From: WLMZ01 sp963732585
Lineage (GTDB): Bacteria > Actinomycetota > Acidimicrobiia > Acidimicrobiales > Ilumatobacteraceae
Direction: 5' to 3'
NCBI GenBank assembly: GCA_963732585.1
Contig: CAVSZY010000003.1
Span: 372,001-436,000 of the forward strand
DNA length: 64,000 bases
Shown: positions 1 through 8,556 of the stretch, piece after piece
Layout of the letters: each line of letters begins with the position of its first letter
Position numbering within the stretch: the first letter of the stretch is position 1
Translations under genes and position numbers: made by a program
Notes under the pieces: generated by a model
What the model was told of the DNA's origin: nothing
Database searches by the model: none
What the model saw: only the letters and a program-made list of their open reading frames with translations

Positions 1-431
1 AACACCCCGGCGGGCCGATCGCCAGCGACGAGGCGGGCCGCTCGCGAGCGCTCACGGACACCCGTCGCCAACACGGTCGCCCTGGCCTGGACAAACTGGG
101 TGCCGCCTTCGGAGGTGGTCATGATGAGGCTCTCGGCGAACGAGCGCACGGTGGTCTGCAGGCGGATCTCAACCCCGACGCGGCTCGCTTCAGCAACGAG
201 GGTGTGGGCGTATCGCCCGCCGGTTGTGATCCTGGCTGGGCGTTGTCGATCGCCGCGCCGCAGGATGAAGCCGAGGTGCTCGGTGTGGCGGGGGATGCCG
301 CCGGCGGCTTGTTCACGTTCGAAGAGCACCACCCGTTGCACGCCACAGCGGCGCAGGGCGATCGCCGCGCCGAGACCCGCCGGGCCGCCGCCGATGACGG
401 CGACATCGATGTCGGGGCCGTGCTGTGTCAC
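1..431 (-). CDS. NAD(P)/FAD-dependent oxidoreductase, partial (runs off left edge)
   Basis: Only the N-terminal ~143 codons are in the window. The protein opens with a Rossmann dinucleotide site, AVIGGGPAGLGAA, near residue 10, followed by the acidic end of strand 2 (VVLFERE). This is typical of FAD/NAD-linked flavoproteins of the GlpB/HcnB/thioredoxin-reductase-like group. The likely start is GTG at 431, which overlaps the upstream flavoprotein stop as GTGA and has GAGGAG about 8 nt upstream; a second in-frame GTG lies at 443. As third gene of a kinase-GlpA-like-flavoprotein operon it is probably the electron-accepting partner of a dehydrogenase complex (inference). The C-terminus and substrate specificity cannot be judged here. 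Confidence 0.75.
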   Translation of the reverse strand, partial: MTQHGPDIDVAVIGGGPAGLGAAIALRRCGVQRVVLFEREQAAGGIPRHTEHLGFILRRGDRQRPARITTGGRYAHTLVAEASRVGVEIRLQTTVRSFAESLIMTTSEGGTQFVQARATVLATGVRERSRAARLVAGDRPAGV

Positions 432-1819
432 AACCTCAGCCACTCCTCACCCGGTCGGCCCGAGTGCTTGGCGGCGATGTTGCAAACTTCCGCTGCGCAG
501 TAGAAACCCTGGCAGCGCCCGGCGAGGGCACGGGTGCGACGGCGGATGCCGTCGAAATCGGTCGCCGGCAGCGCGCAGGTGACGGCAGCGACGATCTCCG
601 CTTCGGTGACCCGCTCGCAATGGCAGATCACCCGGCCACCCCGTTGGTACGGCCGCTGGTCTGCTTCGCCGAGCGGCGTCATCGTGATCGGCACAATCTC
701 GCCGTCGCCCTGCGCGGCGACGGCGTCAAGAAGGCCGATCGCGCTGAGCAGGCTGGCGGCGTGCTCCGCCAGGGCCATCGACGCCGTCAATCCGGTGGAA
801 CGAATGCCGCCGAGGCAGACGTAGCGCGCTGCGGCGTCGGCGACCACCTGGTAGTCGCTGTGCTCGGTGGCCGGGCGCAAGCCGGCATAGGACGCAGTGA
901 CCTCCTCATCGGCCAATGCGGGTATCAGCCGCCCGGCGTCGGCCATCAATCGCTGCAGCCCGGCGGTGGTCGTGCCAGTCGCTGTGCGGTCGTCGATGTC
1001 GTCGGCGGTCGGGCCGACCATCACATTGCCGAAGACCGTTGGGGCGACGAGCACACCTTTGGTGTGCGCGGTGGGCACGGGCAACACGGTGTGCTTGAGC
1101 AGTCGCCGAGCCAGCTTGTCGAAGACGATCAGCTCGCCCCGCCGCGGCCGGATGGTGAACCCGGCGAATCCGCTGAGACGGTGCAACGTGTCGCCGTGTA
1201 AGCCCGCAGCATTGACCACGTAGCGAGCGCTGAGTTGCGACCCAGTGGCGCTGGTCAGCGTGGTCGTTTCGCTACCGATCTCCACCCCGGCGACCGCAAA
1301 ATTGGTGCGCAGGGCACAGCCGTTGGCCATCGCCTCACGGGCAAAGGCGATCGGTGTGCTCCACGGATCGATGAGGTGTTCGTCGGGAACGAGCAGACCG
1401 GCGACGGCGCCTGGCCCGAGATGCGGTTCGAGGTCGTAGACCTCATCGCTATCGACAACTCGCGTTGCCTGGTAGCCGTTTGCTACCGCCTTGGCCTGCA
1501 GCGCGTCGAGATTGTTGGCCTGCTCATCGCTCCAGGCAACAAGCACCGCACCGGTCTCCTCGACGGAGATGCCGACCGCCGCGGCATAGGCGCGCAACAG
1601 GTGATAACCCCGAGCGACGAGGCCTGCCTCGAGGGTGGCCGGGGTGGCGTCGAATCCAGTGTGCAAGATCGCCGTGTTCGCTTTGCTGGTACCAGCGCCG
1701 ACGTCCGCCCCAGCCTCGACGAGCACGACGCTGGCTGCGCCGTGGCTCAACTGGCGAGCAACGGCGGCCCCGACGACGCCTGCGCCGACGACAGCCACGT
1801 CCCACAGCGGCGCCGTCAT
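428..1819 (-). CDS. GlpA-like FAD-dependent oxidoreductase with C-terminal BFD-like [2Fe-2S] domain
   Basis: A 463-residue flavoprotein of the DAO/glycerol-3-phosphate dehydrogenase family. The FAD Rossmann motif VVGAGVVGAAVARQL is near residue 10. A DAO body follows, and the C-terminus carries a BFD-like iron-sulfur domain with CHC and CQGFYC cysteine pairs, the layout of anaerobic GlpA. It probably oxidises a polyol phosphate made by the upstream FGGY kinase; sn-glycerol 3-phosphate is the simplest guess. The start at 1819 is set by a 4-bp ATGA overlap with the kinase stop, and its own stop overlaps the next gene as GTGA, so all three genes look translationally coupled. Substrate is inference; family is clear. 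Confidence 0.85.
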   Translation of the reverse strand: MTAPLWDVAVVGAGVVGAAVARQLSHGAASVVLVEAGADVGAGTSKANTAILHTGFDATPATLEAGLVARGYHLLRAYAAAVGISVEETGAVLVAWSDEQANNLDALQAKAVANGYQATRVVDSDEVYDLEPHLGPGAVAGLLVPDEHLIDPWSTPIAFAREAMANGCALRTNFAVAGVEIGSETTTLTSATGSQLSARYVVNAAGLHGDTLHRLSGFAGFTIRPRRGELIVFDKLARRLLKHTVLPVPTAHTKGVLVAPTVFGNVMVGPTADDIDDRTATGTTTAGLQRLMADAGRLIPALADEEVTASYAGLRPATEHSDYQVVADAAARYVCLGGIRSTGLTASMALAEHAASLLSAIGLLDAVAAQGDGEIVPITMTPLGEADQRPYQRGGRVICHCERVTEAEIVAAVTCALPATDFDGIRRRTRALAGRCQGFYCAAEVCNIAAKHSGRPGEEWLRL

Positions 1820-3231
1820 AACGTGGCCGCCGCGTTCGCTACCCGCTGCCAGTCGTGCAGTCGCTCGGCCGCCAGCGCGCCGCTGATCATCGGCTCGAAC
1901 ACGCCAGAGGGGCACCAATCGGCGGATGGATTGTCCAGACCGGCACCGATCGAGGCCATTGCGGCCACCCCGAGGGCCGTGGCATGCAGCGACGGATAGA
2001 CCTCGACGAGACATTGGGCGAGATCGGCTTGCAGCTGCAACAACACAGCGCTGCGCGTCAGGCCACCATCGACGCGCAGAATGTCCAATGTTCGACCGAG
2101 ATCTGCTCCCGCGGCCTGGGCCAACAGGGCGACCTGGGCGGCGATCCCCTCCAGCGTGGCCCGCGCCAGATGGGCCCGACTGGTGTTCAGCGACAACCCA
2201 GCGAACATGCCCCGGGCGTTGGGTTGCCAATAGGGCGCAGCCAGCCCGGCCAACGCCGGAACGAAGGTCGCTCCGCCGCTGTCGGCCACCGATCCGGCGA
2301 GTCCGTCGAGGTCTCGGGCGTGGCCGATGATGCCGACGTCGGCTAGCCAGGAGACAGCGGCTCCAGCGGTATAGACCTGACCGTCGAGACACCAAGTCCT
2401 CTCGCCGCCGATGCGCCATGCGGGGCACCCGACGAGGCCGTGCGTCGAGCGGGTGGGCGTCGCCCCGGTCGACACCAAAAGGAAGGCACCGGTGCCGTAG
2501 GTGCATTTGGCCTGGCCGTGCGCCGTGCACGACTCGGCGAACAGCGCCGCCTGCTGGTCGACGCAGGCCCCGGTGACCGGCACCTCGCCACCGAAGAGCG
2601 AGGTCGAACCGAGCGGTTCGGCATTGCCGACCAGGTCGGGCAGCGACGCAGGATCGATGCCGAAGAGGGTGCAGGCTTCGTCGTTCCATGATGTCGTCTG
2701 CAGATCGAGCAACAGCGATCGCCCGGCGGTGGCGATGTCGGTGACAAACGCGCCGCACAGCCGGTGCAACAGCCAGGTGTCGGTTGTGGTGATCGCCAAA
2801 CGCGGGTCGACGCGTCGGCGCAGCCAGGCCATCTTCGGCGCGCTGAAATACGGATCGAGTTCCAGGCCACTGATCTCGGCAAGGCGCGCTGCATGGCCTG
2901 TCAGTCGTTGGCACACCTCCGCCGCTCGGCGGTCCTGCCAGACGATTGCCGGGCCCTCCGCTCGGCCGCTGAGGCGATCCCAGGCCATCACGGTTTCGCC
3001 TTGATTGGCTAGCCCTATCGCGCTCAGCGCCGGGTTGCCAGCCAGAGCGAGAGCCCGCCGCCCGGCGTCGGTGACACTGTTCCACAACGCCTCTGGTTCG
3101 ACTTCAACACCACCGTCGGAGCTCGTTGTCACCGTCAGCGCAGACTCGGCGATGCCTAGGATCGTGCCGTCGTCGTCGACGATCACCGCCTTGGTGGCCG
3201 AGGTCCCCTGGTCGATCGCCATCACGGGCAT
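1816..3231 (-). CDS. FGGY-family carbohydrate kinase, glycerol kinase-like
   Basis: A 471-residue sugar/polyol kinase of the FGGY family. The N-terminal phosphate loop AIDQGTSATKAVI is at residues 5-17. WQDRR and the VDQQAALF motif (cf. GDQQAAL of GlpK) are present, and the adenosine-side YGTGAFLLVSTG motif is in the second half. It phosphorylates a polyol with ATP in the cytoplasm; DQGTS and VDQQAAL favour glycerol kinase, but the sequence is divergent and no aquaporin or glycerol regulator adjoins it. It is the first gene of a three-gene operon, with a 4-bp overlap to the GlpA-like gene. The start ATG at 3231 has a weak GGTGAG site. A divergent ROK kinase starts 75 bp away. Confidence 0.82.
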   Translation of the reverse strand: MPVMAIDQGTSATKAVIVDDDGTILGIAESALTVTTSSDGGVEVEPEALWNSVTDAGRRALALAGNPALSAIGLANQGETVMAWDRLSGRAEGPAIVWQDRRAAEVCQRLTGHAARLAEISGLELDPYFSAPKMAWLRRRVDPRLAITTTDTWLLHRLCGAFVTDIATAGRSLLLDLQTTSWNDEACTLFGIDPASLPDLVGNAEPLGSTSLFGGEVPVTGACVDQQAALFAESCTAHGQAKCTYGTGAFLLVSTGATPTRSTHGLVGCPAWRIGGERTWCLDGQVYTAGAAVSWLADVGIIGHARDLDGLAGSVADSGGATFVPALAGLAAPYWQPNARGMFAGLSLNTSRAHLARATLEGIAAQVALLAQAAGADLGRTLDILRVDGGLTRSAVLLQLQADLAQCLVEVYPSLHATALGVAAMASIGAGLDNPSADWCPSGVFEPMISGALAAERLHDWQRVANAAATL

Positions 3232-3306
3232 CGGCTCACCTTAGCTCTGCGCCGCCGCACGCTGTGTTGGCGCTCGCGGGTGGGTCGCAACTATCGTCTC
3301 ACGGAT

Positions 3307-4239
3307 ATGCAGCATGGATCTGGCGACGACGAGCTGCGCATCGGCATCGACTGGGGCGGCACCAAAATCGAGGTCATCGCCCTCGACCGTGGTGATGGGG
3401 CCGAGCTGATCAGGCGGCGCGTCGACACGCCGCGCGGCGACTACCACGGCTGTCTGCGCGCCATTCGTTCGCTGATCGATGGCCTCGAAAGCGAGCTTGG
3501 CCGCAGCGGCTCGGTGGGCATCGGCATCCCCGGCTCGATCGAGCCCGGCAGTGGCCTCGGCAAAGGATGCAACTCGACCTGGCTGCTCGGTCAAGCGATC
3601 GAACGTGACCTTGCTGCCGCCTTGCAACGGCCGTTCAAAGTCGACAATGACGCCAACTGCCTGGCGCTGTCAGAAGCGATCGACGGCGCTGGGGCGGGCT
3701 TCGATGTGGTCTTTGCGGTCATCCTCGGCACCGGATCTGGGGCGGGGATCAGCGTCGACGGCCGCGTGCTGCGCGGTCCGAACAATTCGGCGGGGGAGTG
3801 GGCCCACAATCAGCTGCCGCGGGCGACGCCAGCTGAGTTGCCGGGCCCGGCGTGCTACTGCGGGCGATTCGGATGCCTCGAAACGTGGATCTCGGGCACC
3901 GGCTTCGCCGATGACTATTCGCGCCACAATCCTGGTGAACCGTGCAACGCCGAGGCCGTGGTCGCCCGCATGCGCGCCGGTGAGGTTGTGGCGTCGATGG
4001 TCTATCGCCGTTACCTCGACCGTTTGGCCCGCGGCCTGTCGATCGTCGTCAACGTGCTCGATCCCGATGTCATCGTCCTCGGTGGCGGTATGTCGAACAT
4101 CGATGAGCTGTACGTCGATCTGCCCGCGAAGTTGGCTGAACACGTGTTTTCAACGGTGCTCAATACGCCGATCAAGCAATGTGCGCACGGCGACTCGAGC
4201 GGCGTTCGCGGTGCTGCCCTGCTGTGGGACCAAACCTAG
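3307..4239 (+). CDS. ROK family sugar kinase (Mak/fructokinase-like)
   Basis: A ROK kinase of ~310 residues. The N-terminal ATP-binding segment is RIGIDWGGTKIEVIAL. The central catalytic region is VDNDANCLALSEA, with the general-base Asp in DNDAN. The ROK zinc-binding motif CYCGRFGCLETWISG and the C-terminal VIVLGGGMSN are present. The order and spacing fit E. coli Mak (fructokinase) or related N-acetylhexosamine kinases. The product would be a 6-phosphorylated hexose; the substrate cannot be fixed. ATG 3307 fits the usual short N-terminus; an upstream in-frame start at 3280 would add nine residues. It is convergent with uridine phosphorylase, the two stops sharing CTAG at 4236-4239. Confidence 0.85.
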   Translation: MQHGSGDDELRIGIDWGGTKIEVIALDRGDGAELIRRRVDTPRGDYHGCLRAIRSLIDGLESELGRSGSVGIGIPGSIEPGSGLGKGCNSTWLLGQAIERDLAAALQRPFKVDNDANCLALSEAIDGAGAGFDVVFAVILGTGSGAGISVDGRVLRGPNNSAGEWAHNQLPRATPAELPGPACYCGRFGCLETWISGTGFADDYSRHNPGEPCNAEAVVARMRAGEVVASMVYRRYLDRLARGLSIVVNVLDPDVIVLGGGMSNIDELYVDLPAKLAEHVFSTVLNTPIKQCAHGDSSGVRGAALLWDQT

Positions 4240-5006
4240 GGGACGAGCAATCGTCGGGCGGCGTCGATGACCACACCGACGGCTGTCGATTCGATGCGTG
4301 TCGCAGTTTCGTCGTCGGGGATCTCCTGCAGATGGCGGTTCACCAACACTCCGGCGACACAGCCTGCCCGTAGCCCTTGGCTGGCGCACATGGTGAACAG
4401 TGTCGCCGTTTCCATCTCGTAGTTGAGCACGCCCATTTGCTGCCACTCGGCCATGCTGTTGCGAAACCGCTGAGTGACCCTCCCGCTGAAGGTGTCATAG
4501 CGTTCCTGGCCGGGGTAGAAGGTGTCCGACGAGGCGGTGATGCCCACATGCAGCTCCAGTCCGGCGGCGTTCACCGCTGCGACGAGAGCGGTCGTGCAGG
4601 CGAAGTCGGCGACTGCGGGAAACTCCATCGGCGCGAAATGCAGGCTCGCGCCGTCGAGACGCACTGCTGCGGTGGTGACGATCACCTCGCCGGGTTGAAT
4701 GCCTGGCTGGATCGCTCCCGTGGTGCCAACCCGAAGGAACGTGCGCACGCCAAGCTGAGCGAGCTCTTCGACGGCGATCGACGTCGATGGTCCGCCGATG
4801 CCGGTCGAGCAGACCACGACCGGGGCCTCGCCGAGCCAACCGAGCGCCGAGGTGAACTCGCGGTGCGACGCCAGTGCCTCGCCAGGCCGATCCATCGCCG
4901 CGGCGATGCGCAGCACACGCCCCGGGTCGCCCGGCACGATGGCGATTGTTGCCCCTCGGAGCATGTCGCTGGTGAGTCCAAGATGAAAGACACCTGTCAT
5001 CGTCAT
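4236..5006 (-). CDS. udp: Uridine phosphorylase
   Basis: A 256-residue nucleoside phosphorylase of the PNP/UDP family, aligning along its length with E. coli Udp as I recall it. Near-identical stretches include VFHLGLT, AIVPGDPGRV, STGIGGPSTSIAVEELAQLG, RVGTTGAIQPG, LHFAPMEFPAVADF, TASSDTFYPGQERYDTFSGR and NYEMETATL. These contain the phosphate-site Gly/Arg/Thr and the pyrimidine and ribose contacts. It cleaves uridine with phosphate to uracil and ribose 1-phosphate in pyrimidine salvage. The strong match to enterobacterial Udp is notable for an actinobacterium and could reflect transfer or strong conservation. A crotonase gene lies 21 bp upstream on the same strand. Confidence 0.95.
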   Translation of the reverse strand: MTMTGVFHLGLTSDMLRGATIAIVPGDPGRVLRIAAAMDRPGEALASHREFTSALGWLGEAPVVVCSTGIGGPSTSIAVEELAQLGVRTFLRVGTTGAIQPGIQPGEVIVTTAAVRLDGASLHFAPMEFPAVADFACTTALVAAVNAAGLELHVGITASSDTFYPGQERYDTFSGRVTQRFRNSMAEWQQMGVLNYEMETATLFTMCASQGLRAGCVAGVLVNRHLQEIPDDETATRIESTAVGVVIDAARRLLVP

Positions 5007-5027
5007 ACTCCGATTCGTCGACGATGT

Positions 5028-5843
5028 CTACACGGCACCGTTGAACCTTGCTGGTCGCTTGTCGACGAATGCTGCCACACCTTCGCGGCCATCGTCGCTC
5101 GCGGCGCAGGCAGCGATCGCTCGGCCTTCCAATTCCATCTGGGCCTCAAAGCCGTTGTGGAAGGTGTCGAGCAGCAATCGTTTGACGGCGGCGTTCGAGC
5201 CAGCGGAGCCGTTGGCAAAGATCGTCGCCATCCGAAGCGCCTCGGCCTGCAGCTGATCATCGGCCACGACGCTGGTCACCAGGCCCCAATCCAAGGCTTG
5301 CGCAGCCGACAAACGTCGGTTGGTGAACATCAGTTCCTGCGTGCGCCGCAAGCCGATGAGGCGCGGCAGCAAGTAGGTCGATCCGCCATCCGGGCTGAGA
5401 CCGACACCGGTATAGGCCATCGTGAAGCTTGCCGACTCAGCGGCGATGACGATGTCGCCAGCGGCCGCGGCGCTGACGCCAGCGCCCGCTGTCACCCCGT
5501 TGACGGCAACGATCAGTGGGGCCTGCATCCGGGCGAAGCTCGACAACGCCCGATGCAGGCAATCGGCCAGATTCTTGAGGCCCATGCCGACTTCGTCGCC
5601 GAATGTGATCATCGACTTGACGTCGCCACCGGCACAAAAGAATCGTCCCTGCGAGGTGAGGATCACGGCCTTGATCGACGGGTCTTGATCGCAACGCATG
5701 GCGACGTCGGCGAGGTCGCGGGCCAAGGCCATGTTGATGCCGTTGGCGGCCTCGGGCCGGTTGAGGGTAATCGTCACGATTGGACCGTCGCGACCAACCA
5801 ACAGCGTGTCGAAGGTGTGATCGGAGAGCGAGCTGATGGGCAT
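5028..5843 (-). CDS. Enoyl-CoA hydratase/isomerase family protein (PaaG-like crotonase)
   Basis: A 271-residue crotonase-fold protein. The first oxyanion-hole segment FFCAGGDVKSM is near residue 70. The second region AVNGVTAGAGVSAAAAGDIVIA is followed by FTMAYTGVGLSPDGGSTYLLPRL. Asp in SPDGG takes the place used by PaaG-type isomerases, and the canonical ECH glutamates are not obvious, so an isomerase of the epoxyphenylacetyl-CoA/PaaG type is more likely than a simple hydratase. It acts on an acyl-CoA thioester in the cytoplasm. Neighbours (uridine phosphorylase, glycosyltransferase) give no pathway clue; it may be a solitary beta-oxidation auxiliary. Confidence 0.8.
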   Translation of the reverse strand: MPISSLSDHTFDTLLVGRDGPIVTITLNRPEAANGINMALARDLADVAMRCDQDPSIKAVILTSQGRFFCAGGDVKSMITFGDEVGMGLKNLADCLHRALSSFARMQAPLIVAVNGVTAGAGVSAAAAGDIVIAAESASFTMAYTGVGLSPDGGSTYLLPRLIGLRRTQELMFTNRRLSAAQALDWGLVTSVVADDQLQAEALRMATIFANGSAGSNAAVKRLLLDTFHNGFEAQMELEGRAIAACAASDDGREGVAAFVDKRPARFNGAV

Positions 5844-5903
5844 ACCCGCAGCTTAGGAACGCAATGCCCGACGAGCGCCATTGCACAGCCGTACCCTGTA
5901 GCG

Positions 5904-7865
5904 ATGTCTTTGGGCCAGGAAGATCCCATTCGTGTCGTGACGCTGGCAACCGAGAACTATCAGCACTGGCTGCAACGGCTGCTGACCTCGCTGCAGAGGC
6001 TCGAACAAGAGGTATCGATCGAGGTATTCACCGACCATCGCGGGTGGTTGGACCGGCTCATCGACGGCGGCAGCTTTGGTGACAGTGTCGCCGTGCGCGA
6101 GCTGGCCGAGATCGGTCGTCTCGGAGCGAAGCGGGCCAAATTTGCCATGTACCGCCAAGCCCACAAAGCGGGCCCCTTCGTCTATCTCGACGCCGATGTC
6201 ATCGTGCTCGAACCGTTGGGGCCGTTCTCAGATGTCGCGGTTCTTGGTGCCTGCGCCGACGATCTCTCGGCGGCACCGTACATTGCCGACCGGCGTTTCC
6301 CGTGGCCAGCTGACCCGACGCTGGAGGCTCGGCGCTATGTCAACAGCGGCGTGCTGGTGTTCGGGCCCGATGCCGGTCCCTTCGTCACCGCAGCTGAGCG
6401 GCGCGTCGCGCACGACGGTTGGTGGAACGCACATATCGCCGCACCGTATTTGTACGACAACCACGCGTTGTGTGCGTTGCTCAATGAGGTCGACGTCAGC
6501 CTCAGCGCGTTGGCGCCGTCGGAATACAACTGGCCGGGTTTCGTCGATGCCGATGGCCTGCTGCAGGTGGTTCGTGAGGGGGACTCCTTGGTCAACATCG
6601 ACACCCAGCAAGCGCTGCGGCTCGTGCATTTCGCTGGGGTTGGCGATCTCGATGCCAGGCTGGAGGAATTGCCGTTGGACATCCGCTCGTTGCTGCAGCA
6701 ACGAAGCCTCGCAGGGCCGCGTCAGCAGTTGGCTTGCGCATTCGCCGAGCTTGACGCTGCTCTCAGCGAGCCACTGGGCGCAATGGTCAGTGAAAGCCGT
6801 GTTGCTGCCGGCGAGCTTCGGCGGGAGCTGGCGGCGATCGCCAGTGGCGGACCATATCCGTACTTGCTGAGCTCTCCCGAGCGCATGGCGTCGGTCTCCC
6901 GATCGGTGGCGCCGCAAGGCTCGCGATGGAACGGACTTCTTTGCGGCGGCGCCTACCTCGAAGGCGAGGAGTACGGTGCCCTGCAGCAGATAGTGCGCAG
7001 CCTGGGCATTTCCAGTGTGCTCGAACTTGGGGCCGGAGAGACCACTCGTCTGTTCGTCTCGCTCGGCCTCGCCCAATTGGCGATCGATGCCCACGACGGC
7101 CCATGGATCGAACGGGCGCGAGCCGCTGGAGCTGAGGTCGCAGTGATTGCCTTCGACGAAGCAAGCGTCAGGTTCGACCCCGCAGAGTTGGAAAAAGTGT
7201 TGCGGAGCGTCTTGCCGCGCGGGCGCGTCGATCTCTTGCTGATCGATTCCCCGATCGGCGGGCATCGCCGACAGGGGGCAAGCCGTCAGGTTCTCGAACT
7301 CATCGAGCCGACGTGGGTCCTGTTCCACGATGCTCGGCGGGATGCCGATGTGATCTTCGAGTTGCTCGCCGACGGCCCATGGACGGTCCGAAGCCATTTC
7401 CAGAGTCATCGAGGCATGGTGCTGCTCGAGCGGACCTCGACCCCAGGTGCCGCGCCGTCAAACGACATGGCCCTGCAATCGCCGTTGATCGTTGAAATAA
7501 GCCAGGTCGCTGGGTCGATGACCTTGGGCGAGGTCCCGAGTCCGATCACCTGCCGTGCGTCATTCGCACTCGACATCTCGCTGCACAACGAAGCACCCCA
7601 CGCCTGGAGCAGTGAGTGCGGCATCCTCGTCAGCTACCACTGGCTGACGCTCGAAGGTGAACCCGTGCTGTTTGACGGCATCCGAAGCCGCTTGCCATTT
7701 GCCCTCAGTTCAGCGTCGGCGCAATTCTCGATCTCGGTGATCGCGCCGTCCGAGCCGGGGGCTTATCGATTGCAGGTCAGCCCCGTGTGGGAAGGGGTCG
7801 CCTGGCTACACGACATCGACGAACGGCTTGGCCCGAGCATCGCCGTCGAGGTGCTGTCTGAGTAG
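5904..7865 (+). CDS. Three-domain fusion: GT8-like glycosyltransferase, methyltransferase-like domain and C-terminal beta-sandwich
   Basis: A 653-residue protein with three visible parts. Residues ~8-260 look like a GT-A/GT8-type nucleotide-sugar transferase, with VYLDADVIVLEP (DxD at 96-98) and YVNSGVLVFG near 145. Residues ~345-510 resemble a class I SAM-methyltransferase fold: SVLELGAGETTRLF near 371, and DLLLIDSPIGGHRR plus VLFHDARRD near 443-480. Residues ~525-650 form a beta-sandwich with LVSYHWLTLEGEP, FDGIRSRLP and APSEPGAYRLQ..WEGVAWL, a pattern I associate with domains attached to bacterial glycan-modifying enzymes. ATG 5904 gives the glycosyltransferase its natural N-terminus; longer in-frame extensions run antisense through the crotonase. 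It probably modifies a surface glycan (inference). Confidence 0.72.
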   Translation: MSLGQEDPIRVVTLATENYQHWLQRLLTSLQRLEQEVSIEVFTDHRGWLDRLIDGGSFGDSVAVRELAEIGRLGAKRAKFAMYRQAHKAGPFVYLDADVIVLEPLGPFSDVAVLGACADDLSAAPYIADRRFPWPADPTLEARRYVNSGVLVFGPDAGPFVTAAERRVAHDGWWNAHIAAPYLYDNHALCALLNEVDVSLSALAPSEYNWPGFVDADGLLQVVREGDSLVNIDTQQALRLVHFAGVGDLDARLEELPLDIRSLLQQRSLAGPRQQLACAFAELDAALSEPLGAMVSESRVAAGELRRELAAIASGGPYPYLLSSPERMASVSRSVAPQGSRWNGLLCGGAYLEGEEYGALQQIVRSLGISSVLELGAGETTRLFVSLGLAQLAIDAHDGPWIERARAAGAEVAVIAFDEASVRFDPAELEKVLRSVLPRGRVDLLLIDSPIGGHRRQGASRQVLELIEPTWVLFHDARRDADVIFELLADGPWTVRSHFQSHRGMVLLERTSTPGAAPSNDMALQSPLIVEISQVAGSMTLGEVPSPITCRASFALDISLHNEAPHAWSSECGILVSYHWLTLEGEPVLFDGIRSRLPFALSSASAQFSISVIAPSEPGAYRLQVSPVWEGVAWLHDIDERLGPSIAVEVLSE

Positions 7866-7874
7866 GCTCGGCGG

Positions 7875-8258
7875 ATGCCACGACATCACCACGCCAACCT
7901 GGGAGTGACGCCGGGAGGCATCGCCGACATCCACCGATTTCTGGTCGATCTGCTCGGCTACCGAGCAGTGGACGTCTCGTTGGAGACGGCCACCTTTGGT
8001 GGCGCGCTGTACTGGTTCGAAGCCGAGGATGGTACGCAGATCCACCTCAGCGAGGACGCCGATCACCGACCGGCGGAACGTGCCCATCTGGCGATCGAGT
8101 TCGATGCCGACGACCTGGCGGTCGTCGAGCGACGGCTGAGCGAGGCGGGCGTGTCCTTCAAAGCGGGCTCGCCAGGACCTGGATTCCCACGGGTCGTGTT
8201 TCTGCGTGACCCGTCGGGAAATCGCTGGGAGCTGCGCGGTCCGTTGTCCGCAGTGTGA
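7875..8258 (+). CDS. VOC family (glyoxalase/bleomycin-resistance-like) protein
   Basis: A 127-residue single VOC module pair with beta-alpha-beta-beta-beta units. The N-terminus HANLGVTPGGI..HRFLVDLLGY matches the first strand-helix, GALYWFEAEDGTQIHLSED the central strands, and HLAIEFD..VFLRDPSGNRWEL the C-terminal repeat. His and Glu positions typical for a divalent metal (H in HHANLG, H in RAHLAIEFD, E in NRWEL) are present, so a metal-dependent enzyme is possible. The substrate is unknown. It starts 10 bp after the glycosyltransferase fusion and is probably co-transcribed with it. It is convergent with the next gene, 1 bp apart. Confidence 0.78.
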   Translation: MPRHHHANLGVTPGGIADIHRFLVDLLGYRAVDVSLETATFGGALYWFEAEDGTQIHLSEDADHRPAERAHLAIEFDADDLAVVERRLSEAGVSFKAGSPGPGFPRVVFLRDPSGNRWELRGPLSAV

Positions 8259-8259
8259 C

Positions 8260-8556
8260 CTACTTTCGGCGGGCGACGATGACGCTGTTGGTCTCGCCGA
8301 ATCCGTTCGGCTCGAACCAGTCGCTGGCGTCTTCATTGACGCAGCTGCCATCGTCATTGAGATAGCGGAAGCGAACTTCGCTGCCCTCGGCAAGCTTGAC
8401 CGTGGCCGATTTACGGCCGTTGCTCCGCTTGACCAACGGGGTGTGGGTCGGGTCCCAGTCATTGAAATCGCCGATGACGGCGACCGTGGCTGGCTCATCG
8501 ACGCTAAAGGTAACGCTGATCAGATTGGTCTTTGTGTCTGCTTTGAGAGAAATCAT
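8260..8556 (-). CDS. Stand-alone glycogen-binding (AMPK-beta/CBM48-like) domain protein
   Basis: A 98-residue protein made of one immunoglobulin-like early-set domain. The glycan-contact motifs are recognisable: VAVIGDFNDWDPTHTPL near residue 25, then VRFRYLNDDG and a terminal WFEPNGFGETNSVI. This matches the AMPK-beta or isoamylase-N glycogen-binding module, with Trp and Asp of FNDWDP as the expected carbohydrate contacts. No catalytic domain is attached, so it probably tethers a partner to glycogen or acts as a small alpha-glucan-binding regulator (inference). It is transcribed away from the lar genes; 158 bp separate its start from larB. Confidence 0.8.
   Translation of the reverse strand: MISLKADTKTNLISVTFSVDEPATVAVIGDFNDWDPTHTPLVKRSNGRKSATVKLAEGSEVRFRYLNDDGSCVNEDASDWFEPNGFGETNSVIVARRK

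Noticed and set aside
1820..3085. Long in-frame extension upstream of the GlpA-like flavoprotein, giving an 885-residue reading frame
   Set aside because: It runs through the kinase gene in another frame, is Arg/Gly-rich shadow sequence, and the family start is clearly at 1819 with a 4-bp overlap.
4377..5903. In-frame extension of the glycosyltransferase fusion over the uridine phosphorylase and crotonase genes
   Set aside because: It is antisense to two well-supported genes and has no domain; the GT domain begins at 5904.
6228..7409. 393-codon antisense open frame inside the glycosyltransferase fusion
   Set aside because: The sense strand carries coherent domains; the antisense frame is a product of high GC and codon bias.
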